Below are positions 1 through 5,821 of a stretch of DNA of 53,794 nt, piece by piece. Where the stretch lies: positions 1-53,794 of the forward strand of contig JALHNZ010000020.1 in the NCBI GenBank assembly GCA_022843265.1, given 5' to 3'. This DNA is from Gemmatimonadaceae bacterium. GTDB taxonomy: Bacteria > Gemmatimonadota > Gemmatimonadetes > Gemmatimonadales > Gemmatimonadaceae. The notes beneath the pieces are model-generated. The model was not told where the DNA came from, made no database searches, and saw only the letters and a program-made list of their open reading frames with translations. A program made the translations under genes and the position numbers. How positions within the stretch are numbered: position 1 is the stretch's first letter; each line of letters opens with the position of its first letter.

Positions 1-13
1 GCTCTTCCGATCT
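1..13. other. Illumina adapter remnant at contig end
   Basis: The first 13 bases, GCTCTTCCGATCT, are the 3' end shared by Illumina sequencing adapters; the reverse complement is the usual trimming sequence AGATCGGAAGAGC. It is not genomic. It marks the true left end of the assembled contig, so biological sequence starts at base 14. Confidence 0.95.
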
Positions 14-47
14 AAACCGGTGCCTTCAGCCTCTCGGCCATCCCTCC
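14..47 (-). tRNA. tRNA-Ser, 5' half only (cut by contig end)
   Basis: On the minus strand from base 47 the sequence reads as a 5' acceptor strand GGAGGGA, then T8, then the D-arm GGCCGAGAGGCTGAAGGC that is typical of serine tRNAs, then the 5' side of an anticodon stem (CCGGT) followed by TT. The adapter begins where the anticodon should be, so the isoacceptor cannot be read. The apparent AGA after TT belongs to the adapter. The anticodon 3' arm, the long variable arm and the T-arm are missing because the assembly ends, not because the gene is broken. Confidence 0.8.
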
Positions 48-131
48 TTAACGGTGTCGGCAGCAATTGCTCACTGCGTAACCGGCCGTTCTGTGATGCA
101 ACCTTCAATCTGACGGCACGAGGCGTCCGGG

Positions 132-956
132 TCAACCTGTGGGAAGCGAACGAATGAGTACACCCAGCTCGAACGCCACAAAGGTCCCATGCGCAATCAA
201 CGCCAGGCCCAGACCGCGCCCGCGTTTGCCGCGAATGGCGATGATTCCCAGCACCATCCCGAGCACCGTGGCGATGCCCGCCCGTTGCAGCGACGGTATC
301 GGCGAGGCGATGACGGCCGTGAGATATGTGGCGCCGAAAAGTACGCCGGAAATCGCAACCGCTTTGAACCAGACGAGACCGCGCTGCAGCAGATATTCGA
401 CCACCGCAAAGCGAAAGAACAGTTCGGTAATGAGCGGTACGATCAAACAGGCACAAATGAACCACAGGCCGAGTGCGAGATAGTGTTCGCTCGCAACAAA
501 CTGCGTAATCAAGACGCCCGTCTGCGGCGCAGTCGATGCCCACGCCCACGGCCACAACTCAGCGCGACCCAGGAGCAGCGCGACGCCTGCCGATGCCGCA
601 AGCGTGACCCACGATGCGATGACACTGGGTTCGAGCAGTCGTTCATGCGCACGTGGCAACCATCGACGTGTAAACGCGAACGTCAACACCAGCTGTCCAA
701 GCAGCCACGGGAAAAAACTCGCCGCCACCACGAACAACGTTTCCTGCGGCGTCGCGCCCGCGAGCGTTGCGGGCAACCAGCGATCGAGGAGCAATGGACC
801 GAGACTCAGCACATGCGCTACGACAACCGTTGCCGCGACGGCAAATACACTTCGTAGCTCGCGCGCATCGGGGCCTGCATGCGCCCGCGACATTGGAGCG
901 GCAGACGCGTTGACTACCGGAGCGCCAAGCGGAGGAGAAGTTGATGGAGCCGTCAT
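132..956 (-). CDS. CPBP-family intramembrane protein with degenerate active site
   Basis: A membrane protein of about 274 residues with several hydrophobic segments and the layout of the CPBP (CAAX protease / bacteriocin-processing) family. Canonical family motifs are EExxxR, FxxxH and HxxxN/D. Here the first reads TELFFR (first Glu replaced by Thr), the second reads FGATY (His replaced by Tyr) and the third keeps only the His (HGTFV). The fold is therefore probably conserved, while protease activity is doubtful. The ATG at 956 (MTAPST) is preferred; the reading frame stays open further upstream but there lies antisense to the toxin gene. It sits 82 bases downstream of the toxin gene on the same strand and could be cotranscribed. 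Compare the intact CPBP motifs in the protein at 26810-27790. Confidence 0.75.
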   Translation of the reverse strand: MTAPSTSPPLGAPVVNASAAPMSRAHAGPDARELRSVFAVAATVVVAHVLSLGPLLLDRWLPATLAGATPQETLFVVAASFFPWLLGQLVLTFAFTRRWLPRAHERLLEPSVIASWVTLAASAGVALLLGRAELWPWAWASTAPQTGVLITQFVASEHYLALGLWFICACLIVPLITELFFRFAVVEYLLQRGLVWFKAVAISGVLFGATYLTAVIASPIPSLQRAGIATVLGMVLGIIAIRGKRGRGLGLALIAHGTFVAFELGVLIRSLPTG

Positions 957-1038
957 GCGGGATAGGATCGTCGCGATGTCGCGTTTTGGCAACCAGCTCG
1001 TGGCAATGAGCGAGTGTGATGCGCTGCCAAGTCCGTGG

Positions 1039-1452
1039 CTAGAGATCGCGCGGATACAACTTGGGACGACCAAGCAACGACAGCGTGCCGAAGACGCGAA
1101 GGTCGAGTGTGGCAATGGCGGAGGCGCGCAACCGTTCCGCGGTGGCTGCGACCACACTGTCAACAAGCCCGAGCTCAAGCGCGGCGTACTGGGCGCGCAG
1201 CTCGGCTGCACGCTGCAGGTCGCGATCCTCACCCCATTCGACCGTGAACGCGCCGTGCGCCAGATCATTCATGAAAGATGTCGCCACCGCATCGCCGAGA
1301 TATTTCACAATGAGGTGGTCGACCTCTGGAAGAATCGCCCACGGGATAACCCACGCGGTCGGATCTCTCTCGAACAGCTCGGCAATCTCGGCGTGATGCC
1401 GGTCATCACGGTCGACCAAGGCAATGATGGCGCCAGTGTCCGCGACAATCAC
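1039..1452 (-). CDS. vapC: PIN-domain ribonuclease toxin (VapC-like)
   Basis: A 137-residue PIN domain, the usual VapC size. The acidic metal-binding residues are visible: Asp in VADTG near residue 5, Glu/Asp in LPEVD, Asp in GLVDSVVAATA and Asp in IATLDLRVF. VapC toxins are Mg/Mn-dependent endoribonucleases that cut tRNA or rRNA when released from their antitoxin; the RNA target cannot be predicted here. The start is GTG at 1452. It overlaps the antitoxin stop as GTGA, so translation should be coupled to the antitoxin. The ribbon-helix-helix gene immediately upstream makes a type II toxin-antitoxin assignment strong. Confidence 0.88.
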   Translation of the reverse strand: MIVADTGAIIALVDRDDRHHAEIAELFERDPTAWVIPWAILPEVDHLIVKYLGDAVATSFMNDLAHGAFTVEWGEDRDLQRAAELRAQYAALELGLVDSVVAATAERLRASAIATLDLRVFGTLSLLGRPKLYPRDL

Positions 1453-1688
1453 TCGTCGCGGCCCATACCGTCGAGCAGCGATTCGGCACGCGTTGACAGG
1501 TCTCCGCGGCCGCTGCTGCCGGCCCCGATACTCGAGGCGAGTACGGGCGCGGCGTGTCGCAGGGCATACTCAGACACGGCCTCTCGCACCAATGCCGCGG
1601 TGGGTCGCCCCTGCGCCTTGGCCAGCGCTTTGAGGCGCCGATAGTCGACCGGGTCGAGGTAGACGGTGGTTTTCGCGGGTTCGGACAT
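1449..1688 (-). CDS. vapB: Ribbon-helix-helix antitoxin (VapB-like)
   Basis: A 79-residue protein whose N-terminal half is a ribbon-helix-helix DNA-binding domain. A short strand (KTTVYLD) is followed by two helices (DYRRLKALAKAQG and TAALVREAVSEYALR). The C-terminal tail (about residues 45-79) should be the toxin-neutralising part. RHH antitoxins bind palindromic operators as dimers and repress their own operon; a near-perfect palindrome overlaps this start codon. The ATG at 1688 is chosen because the -10 element lies only 6 bases upstream, which leaves no room for a Shine-Dalgarno site. Its stop overlaps the toxin start by 4 bases. Confidence 0.88.
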   Translation of the reverse strand: MSEPAKTTVYLDPVDYRRLKALAKAQGRPTAALVREAVSEYALRHAAPVLASSIGAGSSGRGDLSTRAESLLDGMGRDE

Positions 1689-1723
1689 ATGGTTACCATA
1701 TAAGTTTTGTTCGGCGCGTTCAA
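1687..1723 (-). promoter_or_regulatory. Leaderless toxin-antitoxin promoter with operator palindrome
   Basis: On the minus strand, a -35 TTGAAC (1718-1723) is followed after exactly 17 bases by a -10 TATGGT (1695-1700). The antitoxin ATG begins 6 bases after the -10, so transcription should start at or within a base of the start codon, giving a leaderless mRNA. Bases 1687-1701 form an interrupted palindrome: ATATGGT, one central base, ACCATAT. It covers the -10, the inferred start point and the start codon. Binding of the RHH antitoxin here would block RNA polymerase. Sequence and spacing are seen directly; the function is inferred. Confidence 0.65.
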
Positions 1724-1760
1724 GCGTCGGTCGTGCCGAGATCCGCTCGGGACTCACGGC

Positions 1761-1806
1761 AAAACAAAACAGCCCGAGTCCGCGTGGGCGGAGACTCGGG
1801 CTGTTT
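1761..1806 (-). terminator. Rho-independent terminator of tRNA-Ser
   Basis: A perfect 14-bp stem (1767-1780 pairing with 1793-1806, core AGCCCGAGTC) with a 12-base loop lies 14 bases downstream of the tRNA-Ser 3' end. On the minus strand it is followed by a T-rich run (TTTTGTTTTG). The other flank is weakly T-rich too, but the minus-strand reading is clearly better. It separates the tRNA from the toxin-antitoxin operon. Confidence 0.9.
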
Positions 1807-1820
1807 ATGGTACGCATATA

Positions 1821-1907
1821 CGGCGCGGGTGAGATTCGAACTCACGAGACCCTTTCGGGTCCGCCGGTTTTCAAGACCGGTGCATTCAACCACTCTGCCA
1901 CCACGCC
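1821..1907 (-). tRNA. tRNA-Ser (anticodon UGA)
   Basis: An 87-base gene with a 7-bp acceptor stem (GGCGTGG against CCGCGCC, one G-U pair), a serine-type D-arm (GGCAGAGTGGTTGAATGC), an anticodon stem-loop CCGGT-CTTGAAA-ACCGG giving anticodon TGA, the long variable arm of class II tRNAs (GGACCCGAAAGGGTC), and a T-arm with GTTCGAATC. The discriminator base is G, as serine tRNAs have. CCA is not encoded, so a CCA-adding enzyme is needed. A strong terminator follows. Confidence 0.97.
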
Positions 1908-1917
1908 AACTGCACCG

Positions 1918-1947
1918 AACTTAGCGATAGGGCCCCGCGTGGGACAA
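1918..1947 (-). promoter_or_regulatory. Possible tRNA-Ser promoter
   Basis: On the minus strand TTGTCC (1942-1947) and TAAGTT (1918-1923) are 18 bases apart, and the -10 ends 10 bases before the tRNA 5' end. Spacing and position fit a sigma-70-type promoter. The hexamers are only fair matches. Confidence 0.35.
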
Positions 1948-1959
1948 CGGTACATGCAA

Positions 1960-1995
1960 CGTCGCATGGACCGTCGCATGGCGCGTCGCATGGCG
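1960..1995. repeat. 12-bp tandem repeat, three units
   Basis: Three consecutive units of cgtcgcatgg followed by ac, cg, cg (1960-1971, 1972-1983, 1984-1995), with a decayed fourth copy after them. They lie between tRNA-Ser and the stop of the M28 peptidase gene. No gene is assigned here. The period matches the unrelated 12-bp array at 5700-5795. Confidence 0.75.
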
Positions 1996-2021
1996 CGTCG
2001 TACCGTCGTCCCGCTGGTTCG

Positions 2022-3740
2022 TCAGGGCGTGGCCTTCGCCAACGATGCATCACGCGCCGCTTTGAACTCGGCACCCGCGCTCCACGTGGGCCATGTGCGC
2101 ATATGTGCCACACGCCACCCCACTTCGAGCAACGCGCGCGCATCATCGGCGGCACCACTCAAGTCCCAATCCGCCTTGATGTCATCGCTCGGTTTGTGAT
2201 AATCGTTGGCCACGTATTCGTCGCGCTTTGTTTTGCCAAAACCTGCGGGCTTATCGATGAAGTCACTGCCCGCGTTGATGTACAGGGCGGGGACTCCCTT
2301 CTTGGCGAACTCGAAGTGGTCGCTGCGAAAGAAGTAGCCTTTCGAGGGTTCCGGGTCTGGCGAGAGCGTGCGATTCGCAGCGGCCGCGACCGAGCGCAAC
2401 ACATCATCGAGCGAGCTGTTTCCAAGCCCAACCACCGTCATGTCGCGTGTGCGCCCCCACTGATTCGCGCCATCCATATTGATGTTGGCCACGGTTTTCG
2501 TGAGCGGGTACAGTGGATTCTCCGCATACCACTTTGCACCGAGCAGCCCTTGCTCTTCGGCGGTGAGTGCAATGAACAGCTGTGATCGCGGGGCACGCTC
2601 GGGAAGCGATGCCAGCGCACCAGCGATTTCAAGCAACGACGCGGTACCGGTGCTGTTATCGAGTGCGCCGTTAAAGATCTGATCGCCCTGGTGCATGGTA
2701 TCGCGGCCGAGGTGATCCCAGTGCGCGGTGTACACCACATACTCGTCTTTCAAAACAGGGTCTGAACCTTCGAGTTTCGCGACCACGTTGCGTGACTGGA
2801 CTTCACGCACGCTGTTGGTGATGGTGAAGTTCGCCGTTGCCTGCAGCGACACGGGAGCGAACTCCTTGGTCGCCGCCAACGTTTTCAGTGAATCAAAGTT
2901 GAGACCGGCGTTGGCAAAGAGCGTATCGGCGTAGCTGCGGGAGATCCATCCTTCCACCTGCACACGACCAGCGGGACCGCCCTGCACATTCACATCAAAG
3001 TTTTCACGACCCCAACTGTTGATCACGGTGAGATACGGATAACCCGCGGGCTCCGTCTCGTGCACGATGAGCGCGCCCGCGGCGCCGCGTGCTGATGCCT
3101 GTTCGAACTTGTACGTCCAGCGGCCGTAATAGCTCATGGCGTCGCCTTTGAAGATCGCGGCATCAAGAGAGTCACTGCCCGCGACTTTGATCGGCGGATC
3201 ATTCACCAGAATCACCACGGTCTTGCCCTTCAGATCCACGTTCTTGAAGTCGTCCCAGTCGAACTCGGGCGCGGTGACGCCATACCCGACAAACACCAGC
3301 TCACTGTTCTGCAGGGTTACGGTGGGCTGCGGGTACCGTGAGCCCACCACATAATCCATCGGAAAGCGCAGCCGTGTGCTCGCGCCGTTCTGTGTCACGT
3401 CGCCCTCTGGGCGCGACGTAATGCCCACGAGGCTTACGTTCTGGATGTACGTGCCGTCCGGATTGCCGGGGGCGAGTCCGAGCGCTTTGAACTGTGCTTC
3501 CAGATAGCGTACTGTGCGCTCTTCGCCTACGCCTCCAGGTGCACGGCCTTCCATGGAATCGTCGGCGAGCACGCGCACGTGCCGCATGAGTCCCTCGGCG
3601 GTCAGCGCGTCGCGAGCTGGCGCGACCTTGTTTGCATCGGGCACACCGTCGTCACCGGTGGCGCCACCGCACGCGATGAAGAACAAAGCGGCCGCGCTCA
3701 GCACAACGGTTCGGCGTACAGAAGACAGGGGAGTGGTCAT
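2022..3740 (-). CDS. M28-family metallopeptidase, lipoprotein, with PA domain
   Basis: A 572-residue exported zinc aminopeptidase-like protein. The N-terminus is a lipoprotein signal (hydrophobic AALFFIAC, Cys about residue 24), so it is probably anchored to a membrane facing the periplasm or outside. The middle part (about residues 140-260) looks like a protease-associated insert. The C-terminal half carries the M28 metal ligands in order: His and Asp in YTAHWDHLG, Asp in NGALDNSTG, the Glu pair in TAEEQGLLG, Asp in NINMDG, and His in FRSDHFEF. It is the last gene of the long minus-strand directon, 41 bases after the bestrophin gene. The substrate is unknown; scavenging of peptide N-terminal residues is the family role. 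Confidence 0.9.
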   Translation of the reverse strand: MTTPLSSVRRTVVLSAAALFFIACGGATGDDGVPDANKVAPARDALTAEGLMRHVRVLADDSMEGRAPGGVGEERTVRYLEAQFKALGLAPGNPDGTYIQNVSLVGITSRPEGDVTQNGASTRLRFPMDYVVGSRYPQPTVTLQNSELVFVGYGVTAPEFDWDDFKNVDLKGKTVVILVNDPPIKVAGSDSLDAAIFKGDAMSYYGRWTYKFEQASARGAAGALIVHETEPAGYPYLTVINSWGRENFDVNVQGGPAGRVQVEGWISRSYADTLFANAGLNFDSLKTLAATKEFAPVSLQATANFTITNSVREVQSRNVVAKLEGSDPVLKDEYVVYTAHWDHLGRDTMHQGDQIFNGALDNSTGTASLLEIAGALASLPERAPRSQLFIALTAEEQGLLGAKWYAENPLYPLTKTVANINMDGANQWGRTRDMTVVGLGNSSLDDVLRSVAAAANRTLSPDPEPSKGYFFRSDHFEFAKKGVPALYINAGSDFIDKPAGFGKTKRDEYVANDYHKPSDDIKADWDLSGAADDARALLEVGWRVAHMRTWPTWSAGAEFKAARDASLAKATP

Positions 3741-3781
3741 GTGCCTTTCCGGGCGGGGGTGAAAGAGCAGGTCGGACGTGT

Positions 3782-4639
3782 CTAGCGTAGCAGCGTTTGT
3801 ACGTCGACGGCAATGCGCGCGCCGATCTGTTCGAGCGGGAGGTCGTTGCGATCTGTGCCAAACGGTTCCTCAATTTCGCCAGCGAGCAACTCGAGACCCA
3901 TCGTGGCGAAGAAGGTGAACATGCATGCGATGACCGTGCCGTATCCGAACTCGCGCACGAGGCCAAACGGCATGATGATCGCGTAGAGCAGCACAAACTG
4001 TTTGATGTATGAACTGTATGAAAACGGAATCGGGGTGTTGCGAATACGCTCGCACGCGCCGGTGACATCGTCAAACGCAGTCAGCAGCGGCTGCAGCGCA
4101 ATGCGTGCTTCCGTGGGCAGCGCTCCCGCCGCGACATCCTGCGCCACGGCACGGTGCATCTGTTGCACAAGTCGATTCGGTTCGTGCTCGGCAGATGGTC
4201 GCGGTGCGGGGGTACCATCCTCTGGTGGCACCGCGCGCGGTGCCCTGAGATGTGCGGCCAACGCGGGTGGAAACGCGACCAGCAACTGTGCGTATCGATC
4301 GCGTCGCACTTGGTCAGACGCTTCGAGCTGCGCATCAAGCGCGTGCGCGAGGCCGCGTGAAATGTTTACCAGCTGTCCCCACAGCTTGCGACCTTCCCAC
4401 CAGCGGTCGTACGCCGTGTTCGTGCGGAACACGAGCAGCAAGCCGAGAATGATGCCAAGGATGGAAAGAAAGCTCGGCCCAAGCGGTACGGCCACGCGGA
4501 AGTAGTCAGTCTCAATCCAGACGATAAAGGCCGCATACACACCAGCGCCTACGACATCGAGGAACAGCGTGCGAAAGACGGGGCTGCGTGGAAAATCGAG
4601 GAGTACTCGAAACCAGTTTTTCGGATCATAGGAAATCAT
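3782..4639 (-). CDS. Bestrophin-like anion channel protein
   Basis: A 285-residue integral membrane protein of the bestrophin / UPF0187 family. Two N-terminal hydrophobic segments (about residues 22-42 and 52-72) are followed by the family signature FRTNTAYDRWWEGRKLWG near residues 73-90. A conserved second transmembrane pair lies near residues 210-250 (including FVLLYAIIMPFGLV and FTFFATMGLELLAGEIEEPFG). Bacterial homologues form pentameric ion channels in the inner membrane. The length is normal for prokaryotic members. It starts at ATG 4639, 6 bases after the stop of the YCF48-like gene, and is probably cotranscribed. Confidence 0.88.
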   Translation of the reverse strand: MISYDPKNWFRVLLDFPRSPVFRTLFLDVVGAGVYAAFIVWIETDYFRVAVPLGPSFLSILGIILGLLLVFRTNTAYDRWWEGRKLWGQLVNISRGLAHALDAQLEASDQVRRDRYAQLLVAFPPALAAHLRAPRAVPPEDGTPAPRPSAEHEPNRLVQQMHRAVAQDVAAGALPTEARIALQPLLTAFDDVTGACERIRNTPIPFSYSSYIKQFVLLYAIIMPFGLVREFGYGTVIACMFTFFATMGLELLAGEIEEPFGTDRNDLPLEQIGARIAVDVQTLLR

Positions 4640-4645
4640 GCGCGC

Positions 4646-5821
4646 TTACCAGTCGAGTCGCATCATGCGGCCACGTCCACCCACCCACGCGGTTTTGCCC
4701 ACCGCATCAACGCCGGCGAACCCCTGATCGGTGTGCGTGGTCCAGCTGCGTCCGCCATCGGTGCTGCTGAACACTCCGCCAAAGCCGGCAGCCACAACCG
4801 TTTCCACTCCAGCATCCGGCACCCAGGTGATGCCGGTGAGCGCACCGGGAAGCGGCGGGCGTTGTCGCAGTGACCAGGTGCGTCCGCCGTCTTGCGTGAC
4901 CGCGACAACGGCGGCGGCCGTATCACCGCGCAAGTTTGTCATATCACCGGCAACGCCGATGCCAACATTCGCATCGCGAAAGGCAAGTCCACTGGTACCG
5001 GAACTCGCGCTTCGCACAAACGGCGTTTCCCGCACGGAGAACGTGGCACCACCGTCATCGCTCACGAAGAGTCGCGAGCCCGGGCCACCGGTGGCAACGA
5101 ACACGCGATCGCCGCCGTGCACCACACACCGTCCGCTGGCGGCGTACGCGCCCTCTCCGGCGAGTGGTGCGGGAACCGAGGCGTCGGGAAGCAACGCCCA
5201 CTGCGCGCCGCCGTTCGTGGTGCGCAGAATGTGCGTGCGCCCGTGCGCCGCATCGCCGAATACGATGCCGCGCTGACTGTCGAGAAAGGTGAAACAATCG
5301 TAGAATGCGGCGCTGTCGCGATTACGAAACTGCTCACGCCACGACGCACCGCCATCGGTTGTCTGATAAATGCGTGACGCTTCGCCGTTGCCAATGGCAA
5401 GCGCAAAGGCAGTGTCTGCGCCGAACGCGTGAATGTCGCGGAACTGGAGCGAGTCGCCGCCCGGGACCGGACGTGTGTGCCAGGAAGTGCCGCCGTCTAC
5501 GGTTCGCAGAATGGTGCCGCCTGTGCCGGATGCCCACACCACGTTGTTCGATACAGCGTGAACGGCGAAGATCAGCGCGTTCCCGCCGAATGATTGTGTG
5601 GTCACGCGCGGCAAAGCAGGCGTTTGTGCATTGGAGCGCAGCGGCGTGGCAACGAGTGCCAGCGCACTCGCTGCAAACATCGCACGTGTGGTTGATCTCA
5701 ACGTGGATTTCAAACTGGATTTCAACGCGAACTTCATCGTGGGTTTCAACGTGGGTTTCAACGTGGATTTCAACGTGGATTTCATCGCTGACGTCATGTT
5801 GTCGCTCATGCTGGCGCTCAC
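4646..5821 (-). CDS. Exported YCF48/BNR-type beta-propeller with repetitive N-terminus
   Basis: A 391-residue protein with repeated propeller blades of the BNR/YCF48 kind (SxDGGxSW-like motifs: TVDGGTSWHTR, TTDGGASWREQ, TTNGGAQWALL, TQDGGRTWSLR, STDGGRSWTTH). Plant and cyanobacterial YCF48 assists photosystem II assembly; here only the fold is claimed. A signal peptide (MFAASALALVATPLRSNA, then Gln at residue 66) is preceded by about 47 unusual residues made of KSTL/KPTL repeats, encoded by a 12-bp tandem array. The GTG start at 5821 overlaps the stop of the upstream gene as GTGA. Internal ATGs at residues 5, 9, 13, 29 or 48 are alternatives, and the last would drop the repeat altogether. Confidence 0.78.
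   Translation of the reverse strand: MSASMSDNMTSAMKSTLKSTLKPTLKPTMKFALKSSLKSTLRSTTRAMFAASALALVATPLRSNAQTPALPRVTTQSFGGNALIFAVHAVSNNVVWASGTGGTILRTVDGGTSWHTRPVPGGDSLQFRDIHAFGADTAFALAIGNGEASRIYQTTDGGASWREQFRNRDSAAFYDCFTFLDSQRGIVFGDAAHGRTHILRTTNGGAQWALLPDASVPAPLAGEGAYAASGRCVVHGGDRVFVATGGPGSRLFVSDDGGATFSVRETPFVRSASSGTSGLAFRDANVGIGVAGDMTNLRGDTAAAVVAVTQDGGRTWSLRQRPPLPGALTGITWVPDAGVETVVAAGFGGVFSSTDGGRSWTTHTDQGFAGVDAVGKTAWVGGRGRMMRLDW
5700..5795. repeat. In-frame 12-bp tandem repeat, eight units
   Basis: Eight consecutive 12-base units with consensus aacgtggatttc. The units at 5700, 5760 and 5772 are identical; those starting at 5712, 5724, 5736, 5748 and 5784 are variants. Read on the minus strand in the frame of the propeller gene, each unit encodes four residues (K-S-T-L or K-P-T-L/M type). 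Copy-number change would lengthen or shorten the protein without a frameshift. Confidence 0.9.
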
